Source: an uncultured Clostridia bacterium (lineage in GTDB: Bacteria > Bacillota > Clostridia > Lachnospirales > Lachnospiraceae). Taken from it: DNA of 63,845 nt. The DNA lies in contig CANRWA010000018.1 in the NCBI GenBank assembly GCA_947643415.1, positions 1-63,845 on the forward strand, in the 5' to 3' direction. The position numbers were made by a program, and so were the translations under genes. Positions 34,679 to 43,949 of the stretch are shown here, piece after piece; the stretch's first letter is position 1, and every line of letters begins with the position of its first letter. Below the pieces are notes generated by a model. That model saw only the letters and a program-made list of their open reading frames with translations, ran no database searches and was not told the DNA's origin.

Positions 34679-35674
34679 ATGAGTGTAAAAACAGAAGTTT
34701 TGAAATTATTGGAGGGAAACCGTGATAAGGATTTGTCCGGACAGGAGATTGCAGGCCGGCTCGGTGTGACGAGGGCAGCCGTCTGGAAGGCAGTGAAGGC
34801 ACTGAAGGAGCAGGGATATCGGGTAGATGCGGCAAACAACCGGGGGTATCGCCTGTGTGATGACAATGATGTGATATCTGCAGAAGGGATCTGCCTTACA
34901 TTAAAAGAGGAGTACAGGCAGAGGGAGATCTGTGTATGCCGGTGTGTGGACTCCACTAACCAGGAAGTGAAACGGCGTGCGTTGGAGGGCGCTGGAGAGG
35001 GGCTTGTAGTCCTGTCGGAAGAACAGACTGCCGGAAAGGGAAGGAAGGGCAGGAGTTTCTTTTCGCCAGTAGGTACTGGAATCTATATGAGTGTTCTCTT
35101 CCGTCCTGCGGAGGAGCAGTCCAAAGATGTCGTATTGGTGACAACAGCGGCTTCGGTGGCGGTCTGCCGTGCCATCCGCAAGGTTCTGGGGGAGGAGCCA
35201 GAGATCAAGTGGGTGAATGATGTGTATCTGCGGGGAAAGAAGATATGCGGGATACTCACTGAGGCAGTATCGGATTTTGAGAGCGGAAGGATCGACACTG
35301 TTGTCGTGGGGATCGGGATTAATTACCGGATTCCGGAAGGCGGTTATCCAGAGGAATTGAATGATATCATAGGGGCTGTCTGTACACAGGATCAGGTAGT
35401 TCCCCGAAATACACTGGTGGCATCGGTATTGAATGAGCTGTATGGCCTGTATGAGGGACTTTCCCAGCGGACTTATATGGAAGATTATCGGAAGTGGTCA
35501 AATGTCATAGGAAAAGAAGTCCGATACTCTACAGGAGCAGGCTATAATGACCAGGCAGCGTGGGAGTACGCTACAGCGTTGGATATTGATGAGGATGGCG
35601 GTCTTATCGTCCGTCTGCAAAATGGAGAGGAGAAAGTGCTGCGGACGGGTGAGATTACATTGAGAACTTGTTGA
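34679..35674 (+). CDS. birA: Bifunctional biotin-protein ligase / biotin operon repressor
   Basis: A 331-residue group II BirA. Residues 1-65 form a winged helix (SGQEIAGRLGVTRAAVWKAV), so it can bind DNA as well as attach biotin. The ligase core has GKGRKGRSFFSPVGTGIYMS near 117-136 and KWVNDVYLRGKKICGILTE near 178-196, and a C-terminal beta domain. ATG at 34679 follows AATAGGGG; upstream in-frame starts are rejected. It is a candidate to control bioB through the palindrome at 12605-12665. Confidence 0.94.
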   Translation: MSVKTEVLKLLEGNRDKDLSGQEIAGRLGVTRAAVWKAVKALKEQGYRVDAANNRGYRLCDDNDVISAEGICLTLKEEYRQREICVCRCVDSTNQEVKRRALEGAGEGLVVLSEEQTAGKGRKGRSFFSPVGTGIYMSVLFRPAEEQSKDVVLVTTAASVAVCRAIRKVLGEEPEIKWVNDVYLRGKKICGILTEAVSDFESGRIDTVVVGIGINYRIPEGGYPEELNDIIGAVCTQDQVVPRNTLVASVLNELYGLYEGLSQRTYMEDYRKWSNVIGKEVRYSTGAGYNDQAAWEYATALDIDEDGGLIVRLQNGEEKVLRTGEITLRTC

Positions 35675-35710
35675 GACAGATGCAAATGGCGTGTGAAAAT
35701 GGAGGAAATG

Positions 35711-36979
35711 ATGGAAAGAACATTTGAGACAGCAGAAGAGAAAGAGCGGATCATACTGGTGGCGGTGGATACTGGTGAGATAGGGAACATAAGGAAAAAT
35801 CTGGTATCTACAAGTGTAGATAAATCCTTGGATGAATTGCAGGAGCTGGCGGATACAGCAGGGGCCAGGACAGTGGGACGTCTGATCCAGAACAGGGAGG
35901 CAGTCCATCCTGGCACTTATATTGGGAAAGGGAAGATAGAGGAGCTGCGTGATATGATCCGTTCCCTTCATGCAGATGCCATTGTCTGTGATGATGAACT
36001 GTCGCCTGCCCAGATCACAAATCTGCAGGAGGAATTGTCCTGTAAGGTAATAGACAGGACGGTTATGATATTGGATATATTTGCTGCCCATGCCAACACC
36101 AGTGAGGGGAAACTGCAGGTGGAACTGGCACAGCTCAGATATCGCTCCTCCCGTCTGGCGGGGCTTGGGAAATCCCTGTCCCGTCTGGGTGGAGGTATCG
36201 GTACCCGTGGTCCTGGTGAGAAAAAGCTGGAGGTGGACCGTCGGGTGATCCGTGACAGAATCTCTGTGCTGAACCGCCAGTTAAAGGAACTGGTGCAGAA
36301 CCGCGATACGATGCGCAGGCAGCGCAGCAGGAACCAGACGCCTACAGTGGCGATCGTAGGTTATACCAATGCCGGAAAATCCACCTTGTTGAATGCGCTG
36401 ACGGAGGCGAAAGTTCTGGAAGAAGATATGTTGTTTGCCACACTGGACCCCACGACAAGAGAGAGAGAGCTGGAAAATGGACAGAAGATCTTATTTACGG
36501 ATACAGTGGGGTTTATCAGCAAACTGCCGCACCAGCTTGTGCAGGCATTCCGGTCTACGCTGGAAGAGGCGAAATATGCAGATCTGATCCTGCATGTTGT
36601 GGATGCATCCAATCCAGAACATGATTTTCAGATGGAGGTCGTGTATAAGACGCTGCAGGAATTAGGTATTGAAGATAAGCCGGTCCTGACGGTATTTAAT
36701 AAAATGGATCAGGTCAGGGAACAGGATAAAGAATGCCTGAAGGATCGAAAGAGTGATGGCAGTGTGTCCATCTCAGCAAAGAAAGCCCTTGGCTTGGAAA
36801 GGCTGCTCGACAAGATTGAGAACCTTTTAAATCAGGGTTTTGTGAAGATTGAGAAGGTGATCCCTTATGCCGATGCAGGAAAGATCCAGAAAATACGGGA
36901 GTATGGAAGACTGGAAGAGGAAGAATACCGGGAAGATGGGATTTTTGTCAGGGCAAGTGTGCCTCCATTTCTGGCGTAG
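35711..36979 (+). CDS. hflX: GTPase HflX
   Basis: A 422-residue ribosome-associated GTPase that splits stalled 70S ribosomes. The N-terminal domain (HTYIGKGK-like at HPGTYIGKGKIEEL) is followed by a coiled helical linker and the G domain with VAIVGYTNAGKSTLLNAL (G1), DPTTR (G2), DTVGFISKLPHQL (G3) and NKMD (G4). Several starts are possible: GTG 35693, ATG 35708 and ATG 35711. GGAGG at 35701 favours the last. The TAG stop belongs to the R1 repeat that follows. Confidence 0.93.
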   Translation: MERTFETAEEKERIILVAVDTGEIGNIRKNLVSTSVDKSLDELQELADTAGARTVGRLIQNREAVHPGTYIGKGKIEELRDMIRSLHADAIVCDDELSPAQITNLQEELSCKVIDRTVMILDIFAAHANTSEGKLQVELAQLRYRSSRLAGLGKSLSRLGGGIGTRGPGEKKLEVDRRVIRDRISVLNRQLKELVQNRDTMRRQRSRNQTPTVAIVGYTNAGKSTLLNALTEAKVLEEDMLFATLDPTTRERELENGQKILFTDTVGFISKLPHQLVQAFRSTLEEAKYADLILHVVDASNPEHDFQMEVVYKTLQELGIEDKPVLTVFNKMDQVREQDKECLKDRKSDGSVSISAKKALGLERLLDKIENLLNQGFVKIEKVIPYADAGKIQKIREYGRLEEEEYREDGIFVRASVPPFLA

Positions 36980-37011
36980 CTGAATGGCGCCAATTTGAAC
37001 CCGTTGAACTA
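36977..37011 (+). repeat. Palindromic repeat R1 overlapping the hflX stop
   Basis: TAGCTGAATGGCGCCAATTT followed by GAACCCGTTGAACTA. The first three bases are the stop codon of hflX. Compared with the consensus there are two paired or compensating changes (TGAA/TTGAA), so the arms still partly pair. Confidence 0.8.
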
Positions 37012-37055
37012 AGAAAATGTATCCGCCAAATATCTGTACCGTAAGGAGATTTGAT

Positions 37056-38357
37056 ATGAAACAATTATTTAGATTTCTGAACACAGGGGTAAGCCCCTTT
37101 CACGCAGTCCTAAGCTGTGAAGAGATGCTTGGGCAGGCAGGATTTCATCGGCTGGAGGAGAGCGGATGCTGGGAACTGAAGCCGGGTGGGAGGTATTACG
37201 TCACCAGAAACCAGTCCAGCATCATTGCTTTTGTGATCCCGGAGGGAAAGACCGACTGTTATCATATGACAGCCAGCCACAGCGATTCCCCGGCATTCCG
37301 CATTAAGAAAAGCAGGGCAGAGGGGAAATACTATGCAAAGGCAGAGGTGGAGGGATATGGAGGCATGATCCTGTCCAGTTGGCTTGACCGCCCATTGACT
37401 TTTGCCGGACGCGTTGCTGTGAGGACATCAGATGGAGTGGAGACAAAGCTGGTGTCAGAAGACAGAGATGTCTTTGTGATCCCGAATCTGGCTGTCCATT
37501 TTAACAGGGAGATCAATAAAGGATATGCCTATAATCCCCAGATTGACCTACAGCCAGTCTATGGCGGGGGAAAAGAGGACCTTCAGGAACTCATTGCAGA
37601 GAAGGCAGGTGTATCCTCTTCCTCAGACCTGTTGGATATGGATCTTTTGCTGGCAGTAAGACAGAAGGCAGTTAAGGTCGGGATAAAAGAAGAATATTAT
37701 ATGTCCCCCCGTATTGATGACCTTGCCTGTGCCTGGTCTACCCTGCAGGGATTTCTGCAGGCAGACAGGTCCCGAAAGCAAAGAGATGGAACCGCTGCCG
37801 ATATCTGGTGTATGTTCGACAATGAAGAGGTGGGGAGCGGCACAAGGCAGGGTGCCATGGGTGCGTTTCTTCCAGAAGTCCTGGCACGGGTGGAAGAGCA
37901 GTTTGGTATGACGGCAGAAGAGTGTGCCAGGGCAAGAAGCCGGAGTCTGATGATCAGTGCAGATAATGCCCATGCCACGCACCCTAATCTCCCGGCGAAA
38001 AGCGATCCGGAATTTCCTGTGGTCCTGAATGGCGGTATTGTTATCAAGTACAATGCCAGTCAGAAATATACCACTACAGGCATGACAGCAGCGGTCTTTG
38101 AGGAACTGTGCCGGAAGTATGAGATACCGGTACAGCATTTTGCCAACCGCGCTGATATGCCAGGCGGGAGTACTCTGGGAAATCTGCTGAGCCACCAGCT
38201 CAGTATCCCGATGCTGGATATCGGACTTGCCCAGCTTGCGATGCATAGTGCCGTGGAGACGGCAGGGTGTCAGGACGTGGAGCATATGGTAAGAGCCGCT
38301 AAGGCATTTTATGAAAGTGGGATCCGCCAGACAAAGGATGGTGTGTGGGTGATCTGA
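37056..38357 (+). CDS. M18 family aminopeptidase
   Basis: A 433-residue cytosolic zinc aminopeptidase, favouring acidic N-terminal residues in known members. Metal ligands are seen in TASHSDSPAFRIK (His and Asp near residues 82-84), in MFDNEEVGSGTRQGA (Glu pair near 255), SADNAHATHPN, and the late MHSAVETAG (His near 410). Length matches the bacterial ApeB/PepD group. The ATG at 37056 follows TAAGGAG. It is separated from hflX by an R1 repeat. Confidence 0.92.
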   Translation: MKQLFRFLNTGVSPFHAVLSCEEMLGQAGFHRLEESGCWELKPGGRYYVTRNQSSIIAFVIPEGKTDCYHMTASHSDSPAFRIKKSRAEGKYYAKAEVEGYGGMILSSWLDRPLTFAGRVAVRTSDGVETKLVSEDRDVFVIPNLAVHFNREINKGYAYNPQIDLQPVYGGGKEDLQELIAEKAGVSSSSDLLDMDLLLAVRQKAVKVGIKEEYYMSPRIDDLACAWSTLQGFLQADRSRKQRDGTAADIWCMFDNEEVGSGTRQGAMGAFLPEVLARVEEQFGMTAEECARARSRSLMISADNAHATHPNLPAKSDPEFPVVLNGGIVIKYNASQKYTTTGMTAAVFEELCRKYEIPVQHFANRADMPGGSTLGNLLSHQLSIPMLDIGLAQLAMHSAVETAGCQDVEHMVRAAKAFYESGIRQTKDGVWVI

Positions 38358-38372
38358 TAAAAGTTATCTCGC

Positions 38373-40040
38373 TTACTTTTTTTCTGCCTTGATCACTTTC
38401 TGGAATTCTTTCATATCTTTTGCGATCACACCACTCAGTGCCAGCAGGCAGATCAGATTCGGAACTGCCATCAGTGCATTGGCGATATCGGAGAAATCCC
38501 ATACGATCTGTAATGTTGTTGTTGCTCCGATATAAGCGATCAATGAGAAGAATACACGGTAAATCATATTATATTTATGTGTTTTGAGCAGATATTCAAA
38601 AGCCTTCTCGCCATGGTATTCCCAGCCGAGGATCGTGGAGAAGGCAAAGAGTGCGATACCGATGCACACGAGCCAGCCGCCGACGGAACCAAGGGCGCCT
38701 TCAAAGACGGCGATGGTCAGGGCAGAACCTGTGAGCAGGGCGCGGTACTGGTAAGTACCGTCCGGCAGGAACGTGTATTCGTTCAGGCCGCTGTCCTGAT
38801 AGGTGCCTCTTAGTGCGGTTGTGGAGGCTTCTTCCTTTGCTGCCAGGGTAATTGCCTGTGCCTTGGAAGATGTCTCTGCCGGGGTAAGGACAAAGACCGG
38901 ATCTCCTATTTCATTATTTTCAGTTTTAATGCTATATGTAATTCCACTATTTTTTCCCTGTTCTGTCAGATTGACACTGGCAGAATCAGCGGTATAAGTT
39001 CCGGTGATCCCAGGCGTGGCTTCCACAGTCCCCAGAACACCGGAACTGGCGATGCACAGCCCTGTGATGGTGCAGACAACGATAGTATCCCAGAAAGTAC
39101 CTGTCATATTGATGTATCCCTGGCGTACCGGATTATCTGTGGTTGCCGCTGCTGCGGTGATGGCAGCAGAACCCATGCCTGCCTCATTGGAGAATACCCC
39201 ACGGGCAACACCATACCGCATGGCGTTCATCATGGCAGCTGTGATGCTTCCGCATAATCCGCCACCCACAGCCTGCGGGCTGAATGCCATTTTAACGATC
39301 ATAGCAATACCAGAAGGTACATTTTCAATATTGATAATGATAACAACAAGACCTGCGATAATGTAGAATACAGCCATCAGTGGCACGACAACCTGGGACA
39401 CTTTTGAGATAGACCTGATTCCGCCTACGATGATGAAGAGAGCCAGGGCTGTGATAATAATACCAAGCACCCAGAGCGGTACACGAAAAGTAGAATGCAC
39501 AGCAGAGGCGATGGAATTTGCCTGTGTCAGATTTCCGATGCCGAAAGAGGCAAAGACAGTGAACAGGGCAAAGAGCCATCCCAGGACGGCGCCGATCCTC
39601 TTATTCTTAAAAGCATGTTTCATGGTGTACATGGGCCCTCCGGACATCTCTCCGGCTTCATTTACTTCGCGGTATTTGATGGCGAGCATACACTCACTGA
39701 ATTTGGATGTGAGACCGAAGAATGCGGAGAGCCACATCCAGATCAGGGCGCCGGGACCGCCGGATACCATGGCAGTGGCGACACCGACGATATTTCCCGT
39801 TCCGATGGTGGCTGCAAGGGCGGTAGTCAGGGCAGAAAACGGTGAGATATCCCCCTCTCCCCGTTTTGTTGTACGGGCCTCCTTACCCAGTCCGCTCCTC
39901 AGGGCATAAGGCAGATTGCGCCAGCCTAGGAACTGGGTGCGGATAGTGAGAAAGATTCCGGTGCCCACCAGCAGCACTAACATAACAGGCCCCCAGACAA
40001 AACTATCTATGGCCGATAAAATATTTGCAATTATATCCAT
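38373..40040 (-). CDS. Alanine/glycine:sodium symporter (AGCS) with an extra loop domain
   Basis: A 555-residue amino-acid/Na+ symporter. Family motifs are GGPGALIWMWLSAFFG and GVARGVFSNEAGMGSAAI, with about ten membrane helices. Usual members have 440-490 residues; the surplus comes from a hydrophilic block of about 95 residues near 337-435, between GLCIASSGV and LTGSALTIAVFEGALG. That block is Thr/Ser-rich and looks like a small secreted-type beta domain (TYTADSASVNLTEQG). The GTG at 40058 is in frame, but ATG at 40040 follows GGAGGTG. Confidence 0.9.
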   Translation of the reverse strand: MDIIANILSAIDSFVWGPVMLVLLVGTGIFLTIRTQFLGWRNLPYALRSGLGKEARTTKRGEGDISPFSALTTALAATIGTGNIVGVATAMVSGGPGALIWMWLSAFFGLTSKFSECMLAIKYREVNEAGEMSGGPMYTMKHAFKNKRIGAVLGWLFALFTVFASFGIGNLTQANSIASAVHSTFRVPLWVLGIIITALALFIIVGGIRSISKVSQVVVPLMAVFYIIAGLVVIIINIENVPSGIAMIVKMAFSPQAVGGGLCGSITAAMMNAMRYGVARGVFSNEAGMGSAAITAAAATTDNPVRQGYINMTGTFWDTIVVCTITGLCIASSGVLGTVEATPGITGTYTADSASVNLTEQGKNSGITYSIKTENNEIGDPVFVLTPAETSSKAQAITLAAKEEASTTALRGTYQDSGLNEYTFLPDGTYQYRALLTGSALTIAVFEGALGSVGGWLVCIGIALFAFSTILGWEYHGEKAFEYLLKTHKYNMIYRVFFSLIAYIGATTTLQIVWDFSDIANALMAVPNLICLLALSGVIAKDMKEFQKVIKAEKK

Positions 40041-40154
40041 TTTGGAAAACACCTCCACACTTTATATAGTAAAAAGAATACCAAAAATCTAAGCAGGTGT
40101 CAAATTCTGGCAGTGTTCTATTGACCGTTTTTATAAAAGCCGATATAATTAAAG

Positions 40155-40191
40155 TAGCTCAACGGCAGGTGCAGATTGGCGCCGTTGAGCG
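40155..40191 (-). repeat. Palindromic repeat R1, reverse orientation
   Basis: Read on the minus strand it gives GCTCAACGGCGCCAATCTGC, then ACCTGCCGTTGAGCTA. The outer arms AGCTCAACGG and CCGTTGAGC pair perfectly. It lies in the divergent space between the AGCS and NeuB-like genes. Confidence 0.8.
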
Positions 40192-40235
40192 AAGAAGAAA
40201 CAGGCAAATAAAAACGCCGGGGGGAGGTGCCGCTT

Positions 40236-41264
40236 ATGAGAGAAATACAGATTGGGAAACGGAAGATTGGTTCAGGCTATCCGGTATATATCATTGCAGA
40301 GGCAAGTGATAATCATATGGGGGATATGGAAGCAGCGAAAGAGATGTGCCGTATGGCCAAGCTGGCGGGGGCAGACTGTATCAAGTTCCAGCATCATCTG
40401 CCAGATGAAGAAATGCTGCCCGAGATGCCGCCTTCTGACCGATTTGATATGCCGCTGTATGAGTTTCTGAAGCAGCATGCGCTGTCGTTAAAACAACATA
40501 AGAAGTTGATGGAATACTGCAAAATGATAGGGATTCAGTATCTATGCACCCCATTTAGCCTGAAAGCGGCATATGAACTGGATGCCATGGAGGTGGATGC
40601 CTTTAAGATCGGCTCCGGCGAGATGACGGATATCCCTACACTGGTGAGGATTGCCAGACTGCGGAAACCGATGATTATCTCCACAGGTATGTGTACTTTG
40701 GAGGAGATACAGCGGACATACGATATTCTTATCCAGACCAATGTGCCCCTGGCTTTCACTAACTGCATCTCAGAATACCCACCGAACTATGAAGATATCA
40801 ACCTGAATTTCATCAGTGAGATGCAGAAATGTTTTCCTGATGCAGTAATCGGACACTCAGACCATACGCCGGATCTTTATACCTCTTTCGGTGCTGTTAC
40901 ACTGGGGGCAGATATTATTGAAAAGCATGTGATACTGGACAAAAAGCTGCAGGCGCCAGATCAGCCGGTATCCATAGATTTTGATGATCTTTATCACCTG
41001 GTAGATGGTATCCGTAAGATAGAGAGTGCCATGGGGAACCAGAAGAAGGTACATCCGGAGGAAGAGCAGACCCGGACATGGGCGTTTCGCAGCCTGGTGA
41101 CCAGATGCCCTATTAAGAAGGGGCAGCGGATCGAAGAGGATATGATCTGGTCAAAGCGGCCGGGAACAGGAATACCTGCTTATCGGATGAAGGAAGTGAT
41201 TGGAAAGTATGCTGCACAGGACATTGATGAAAATGTGTTACTAAAGGAAGAGGATTTCCATTGA
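40236..41264 (+). CDS. NeuB family sialic/pseudaminic acid synthase-like protein
   Basis: A 342-residue protein that should condense phosphoenolpyruvate with an N-acylated hexose to form a nonulosonic acid. The TIM barrel starts at YIIAEASDNHMGDMEAAKEM and has ADCIKFQHH, FKIGSGEMTD, IISTGMCTLEEI and GHSDHTPD as in NeuB. The C-terminal SAF/antifreeze-like domain (RSLVTRCPIKKGQRIEEDMI) is complete. No CMP-transferase (NeuA), epimerase or other sugar gene lies near, so its product cannot be told. ATG at 40236 follows GGGGGGAGG. Confidence 0.87.
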   Translation: MREIQIGKRKIGSGYPVYIIAEASDNHMGDMEAAKEMCRMAKLAGADCIKFQHHLPDEEMLPEMPPSDRFDMPLYEFLKQHALSLKQHKKLMEYCKMIGIQYLCTPFSLKAAYELDAMEVDAFKIGSGEMTDIPTLVRIARLRKPMIISTGMCTLEEIQRTYDILIQTNVPLAFTNCISEYPPNYEDINLNFISEMQKCFPDAVIGHSDHTPDLYTSFGAVTLGADIIEKHVILDKKLQAPDQPVSIDFDDLYHLVDGIRKIESAMGNQKKVHPEEEQTRTWAFRSLVTRCPIKKGQRIEEDMIWSKRPGTGIPAYRMKEVIGKYAAQDIDENVLLKEEDFH

Positions 41265-41284
41265 GAGATGAAAAAATACAACTC

Positions 41285-41313
41285 TTGCAACAAGATATAA
41301 TGTGTTGTATAAT
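41285..41313 (+). promoter_or_regulatory. Promoter of serS
   Basis: TTGCAA at 41285-41290 and TATAAT at 41308-41313, spacer 17. The leader is only about 20 bases, too short for a T-box. Confidence 0.8.
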
Positions 41314-41340
41314 CGTACATTATAACGATGGAGGAGAACT

Positions 41341-42627
41341 ATGCTAGATATCAAATTTTTGAGGGAGAACCCAGAGATTGTAAAACAGAATATCAGAAAT
41401 AAATTTCAGGACCGAAAGCTGCCAATGGTAGATGAGGTCATTGAGTATGACAGGGAACGCCGTGAGACCCAGCAGAGGGCAGATGATCTCCGTGCTTTGA
41501 GGAAGAAGAATTCCAAACAGATCGGAGTCCTTATGGGACAAGGCAAGAAAGAAGAAGCAGAGGCATTGAAGGCGGAGATTGCCGGTTATGCGGAGGAACT
41601 GGCAGCATTAGAGCAGAAAGAGACAGAACTGGCGGAGAAGATCAATGAGAGAATGATGGTGATACCAAATATCATTGATCCAAGTGTGCCCATTGGCAGG
41701 GATGACAGTGAAAATGTGGAGATAGAGCGTTTCGGTGAACCAGTGGTGCCGGATTTTGAGATCCCTTACCATACAGAGATCATGGAGAGATTTGATGGCA
41801 TTGACCTGGATGCAGCGAGGGATGTGGCAGGAAATGGATTTTATTACTTTATGGGTGATATTGCCAGACTGCATTCTGCCGTCATCGCATATGCCAGGGA
41901 TTTTATGATTGACAGGGGCTTTACTTACTGTGTGCCGCCTTTCATGATCCGCTCCAATGTTGTGACAGGTGTGATGTCCTTTGATGAGATGGATGCCATG
42001 ATGTATAAGATCGAGGGGGAAGACCTTTATCTTATTGGAACAAGTGAACATTCTATGATCGGTAAATTTATTGACAAGATTATACCAGACACAGAACTGC
42101 CCAAGACCCTTACCAGTTATTCGCCATGTTTCCGCAAGGAAAAAGGGGCGCACGGCATTGAAGAGCGTGGGGTGTACCGCATCCACCAGTTTGAGAAGCA
42201 GGAGATGATCGTTGTCTGCAAACCGGAGGAGAGTATGGTCTGGTATGACAGATTGTGGAAGAATACCGTTGACTTGTTCCGTACCCTGGATATTCCGGTG
42301 CGTACCTTAGAGTGCTGTTCTGGTGACCTGGCAGACCTGAAGGTGAAATCGGTTGATGTGGAGGCATGGTCTCCGCGTCAGAAAAAGTATTTTGAGGTAG
42401 GAAGCTGCTCGAATCTGGGAGATGCCCAGGCAAGACGTCTGAAGATCCGTGTAGTTGGGGAAAGTGGCAAATATTTTGCCCACACATTGAATAATACTGT
42501 AGTGGCACCGCCGAGAATGCTTATCGCATTTCTTGAAAATAACCTGAATGAAGATGGTTCTGTAAATATCCCTGAGGTGCTCCGGCCGTATATGGGGGGC
42601 ATGGAACGCATGGAAGTGAAAAAGTAG
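41341..42627 (+). CDS. serS: Serine-tRNA ligase
   Basis: A 428-residue class II synthetase that charges tRNA-Ser. The N-terminal antiparallel coiled coil that grips the long variable arm spans residues 28-100. The catalytic part shows motif 2 in SPCFRKEKGAHGIEERGVYRIHQFEK (quoted here only by its ends SPCFRKE and RIHQFEK) and motif 3 in GRA-like NNTVVAPPRMLIAFLEN. ATG at 41341 follows TGGAGGAG. A promoter lies 28 bases upstream and a terminator follows. Confidence 0.97.
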   Translation: MLDIKFLRENPEIVKQNIRNKFQDRKLPMVDEVIEYDRERRETQQRADDLRALRKKNSKQIGVLMGQGKKEEAEALKAEIAGYAEELAALEQKETELAEKINERMMVIPNIIDPSVPIGRDDSENVEIERFGEPVVPDFEIPYHTEIMERFDGIDLDAARDVAGNGFYYFMGDIARLHSAVIAYARDFMIDRGFTYCVPPFMIRSNVVTGVMSFDEMDAMMYKIEGEDLYLIGTSEHSMIGKFIDKIIPDTELPKTLTSYSPCFRKEKGAHGIEERGVYRIHQFEKQEMIVVCKPEESMVWYDRLWKNTVDLFRTLDIPVRTLECCSGDLADLKVKSVDVEAWSPRQKKYFEVGSCSNLGDAQARRLKIRVVGESGKYFAHTLNNTVVAPPRMLIAFLENNLNEDGSVNIPEVLRPYMGGMERMEVKK

Positions 42628-42645
42628 CATAACAGTGGAATCAGA

Positions 42646-42656
42646 CCGTTGAGCTA
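42646..42656 (+). repeat. R1 repeat remnant (right arm only)
   Basis: CCGTTGAGCTA, the exact right arm of R1, without the left arm, between the serS stop and its terminator. Confidence 0.5.
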
Positions 42657-42663
42657 AATAAAA

Positions 42664-42701
42664 AGACTCCAAATGGTGTAAAATTGTTTGGAGTTTTTTT
42701 G
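42664..42701 (+). terminator. Rho-independent terminator of serS
   Basis: AGACTCCAAA and TTTGGAGTTT with seven T residues. The stem pairs ACTCCAAA with TTTGGAGT. Confidence 0.9.
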
Positions 42702-42731
42702 TTGACAAATAAGAACAACATGTGTTACACT
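42702..42731 (+). promoter_or_regulatory. Promoter of the secreted protein gene
   Basis: TTGACA at 42702-42707 and TACACT at 42726-42731, preceded by an extended TGTG. Spacer is 18 bases. It starts directly behind the serS terminator. Confidence 0.65.
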
Positions 42732-42806
42732 GAAGAACATAAACGCTATATATATTGTTTCGTCATTACGGTGACACTATATATAGTAATCGAAAGGGGT
42801 GCGTAT

Positions 42807-43940
42807 ATGGGGAAATTAAGTGGGAGGATGCTTGGGATTTTGATCATAACCGGATTTATAACTGGGATGTTCTTTTGCTGTCAGAGTATCTCACTGGCAG
42901 CAGAAACGGCACTGTTTTCTTATCATACCAGTAAGGGGAGAGAGGGAGAGACGGAGCAGTTCCCGGATGCTTTTGATATGTGCAGAAAATATGGCGGAAC
43001 CATGGTTATACAGAGGGATTTTTATTTGAATCCGGAGGATTATGATGATTTTATCTATATTCCGGATAATGTAACGATTGTTGTATCAGACGAGGTTTAT
43101 TTTACATTGGGTGATCTGGAACTGTGGCTGGAGGGAACGATAGAGGTTATGGGTACACTTAATGTATCGGATTCAGAGGCTATGGTATCAGGCAGCGGGA
43201 ATATTGTAGTGGGTGGAGAGGGCTGCATCAGGCGGCGCATTCCATATGTAGAAAAGGAAGGAAAAATCTGTCTCAAAGGATCTGATATAGAAAGGGGACA
43301 GTCATTATCGCAGTCGATGATTCAGGATGATCAGATTAACTGGCACACGGATGTAAGTGGCGAGTGGTCCTTTTCACAGCCAGATATGATACCAGAGGCC
43401 GGAACAGGCTTTTATGATGTCATTTTTACTCCGGCAAACCTATGGATATATCAGCCTGTGGTGTTATCCTCATGTGGGCAGGTCACAGTGAGGGGGAAAA
43501 CGGTATCTTCTGAAAGCACATCAGACCGAGATAATATAATCAAAGATTCGGAAACAGAAAAAACTCAGTCAGATCGGGGATCTACAGACGTAGAAAAACA
43601 GGGTGGGATGACTGTAGTCGTTACACGGATGGTCTCAAAACCTTCGTCTATCTATTATGTGGTCAAGAAATTTTCCCATAAGAAACCAAGGATCCAGACC
43701 ATAAAAAAGAAGAGGAAGGGAAGATATGTAAAGTGGACTGCTATTGTAGGAAAAAAAGGATATGAGATTCAGTATTCCATATACAGATCTATGAAGAAAG
43801 CTAAGAAGATAAAGATCAGGAAGAGCAGTACTGTGATCCGCATTTCCAATAAAAAAACATATTATTTCCGGGTTCGTGCTTATAAGGAGAAAAATAAAAA
43901 GAGGACCTACACAAAGTGGTCCTCTATAAAAAGGGGTTAG
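42807..43940 (+). CDS. Secreted protein with a fibronectin-like C-terminus, function unknown
   Basis: A 377-residue exported protein. Residues 1-34 form a signal peptide (ILIITGFITGMFFCCQSISL, then AAE). Residues 60-170 are beta-rich with a stacked look (DNVTIVVSDEVYFTLGDLEL, then GTLNVSDSE), like a short right-handed helix. The last 90 residues are Lys/Arg-rich with the fibronectin-like phrase KGYEIQYSIYRSMKKAKK and YYFRVRAYK, common in clostridial surface proteins. No sortase signal is seen. ATG at 42807 follows AAAGGGG; upstream in-frame starts lie before that site. Confidence 0.75.
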   Translation: MGKLSGRMLGILIITGFITGMFFCCQSISLAAETALFSYHTSKGREGETEQFPDAFDMCRKYGGTMVIQRDFYLNPEDYDDFIYIPDNVTIVVSDEVYFTLGDLELWLEGTIEVMGTLNVSDSEAMVSGSGNIVVGGEGCIRRRIPYVEKEGKICLKGSDIERGQSLSQSMIQDDQINWHTDVSGEWSFSQPDMIPEAGTGFYDVIFTPANLWIYQPVVLSSCGQVTVRGKTVSSESTSDRDNIIKDSETEKTQSDRGSTDVEKQGGMTVVVTRMVSKPSSIYYVVKKFSHKKPRIQTIKKKRKGRYVKWTAIVGKKGYEIQYSIYRSMKKAKKIKIRKSSTVIRISNKKTYYFRVRAYKEKNKKRTYTKWSSIKRG

Positions 43941-43949
43941 TACAGCGTT

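Noticed and set aside
41265..41340. T-box leader for serS
   Set aside because: The gap from the upstream gene is 76 bases and lacks the T-box sequence; a standard promoter fills it.
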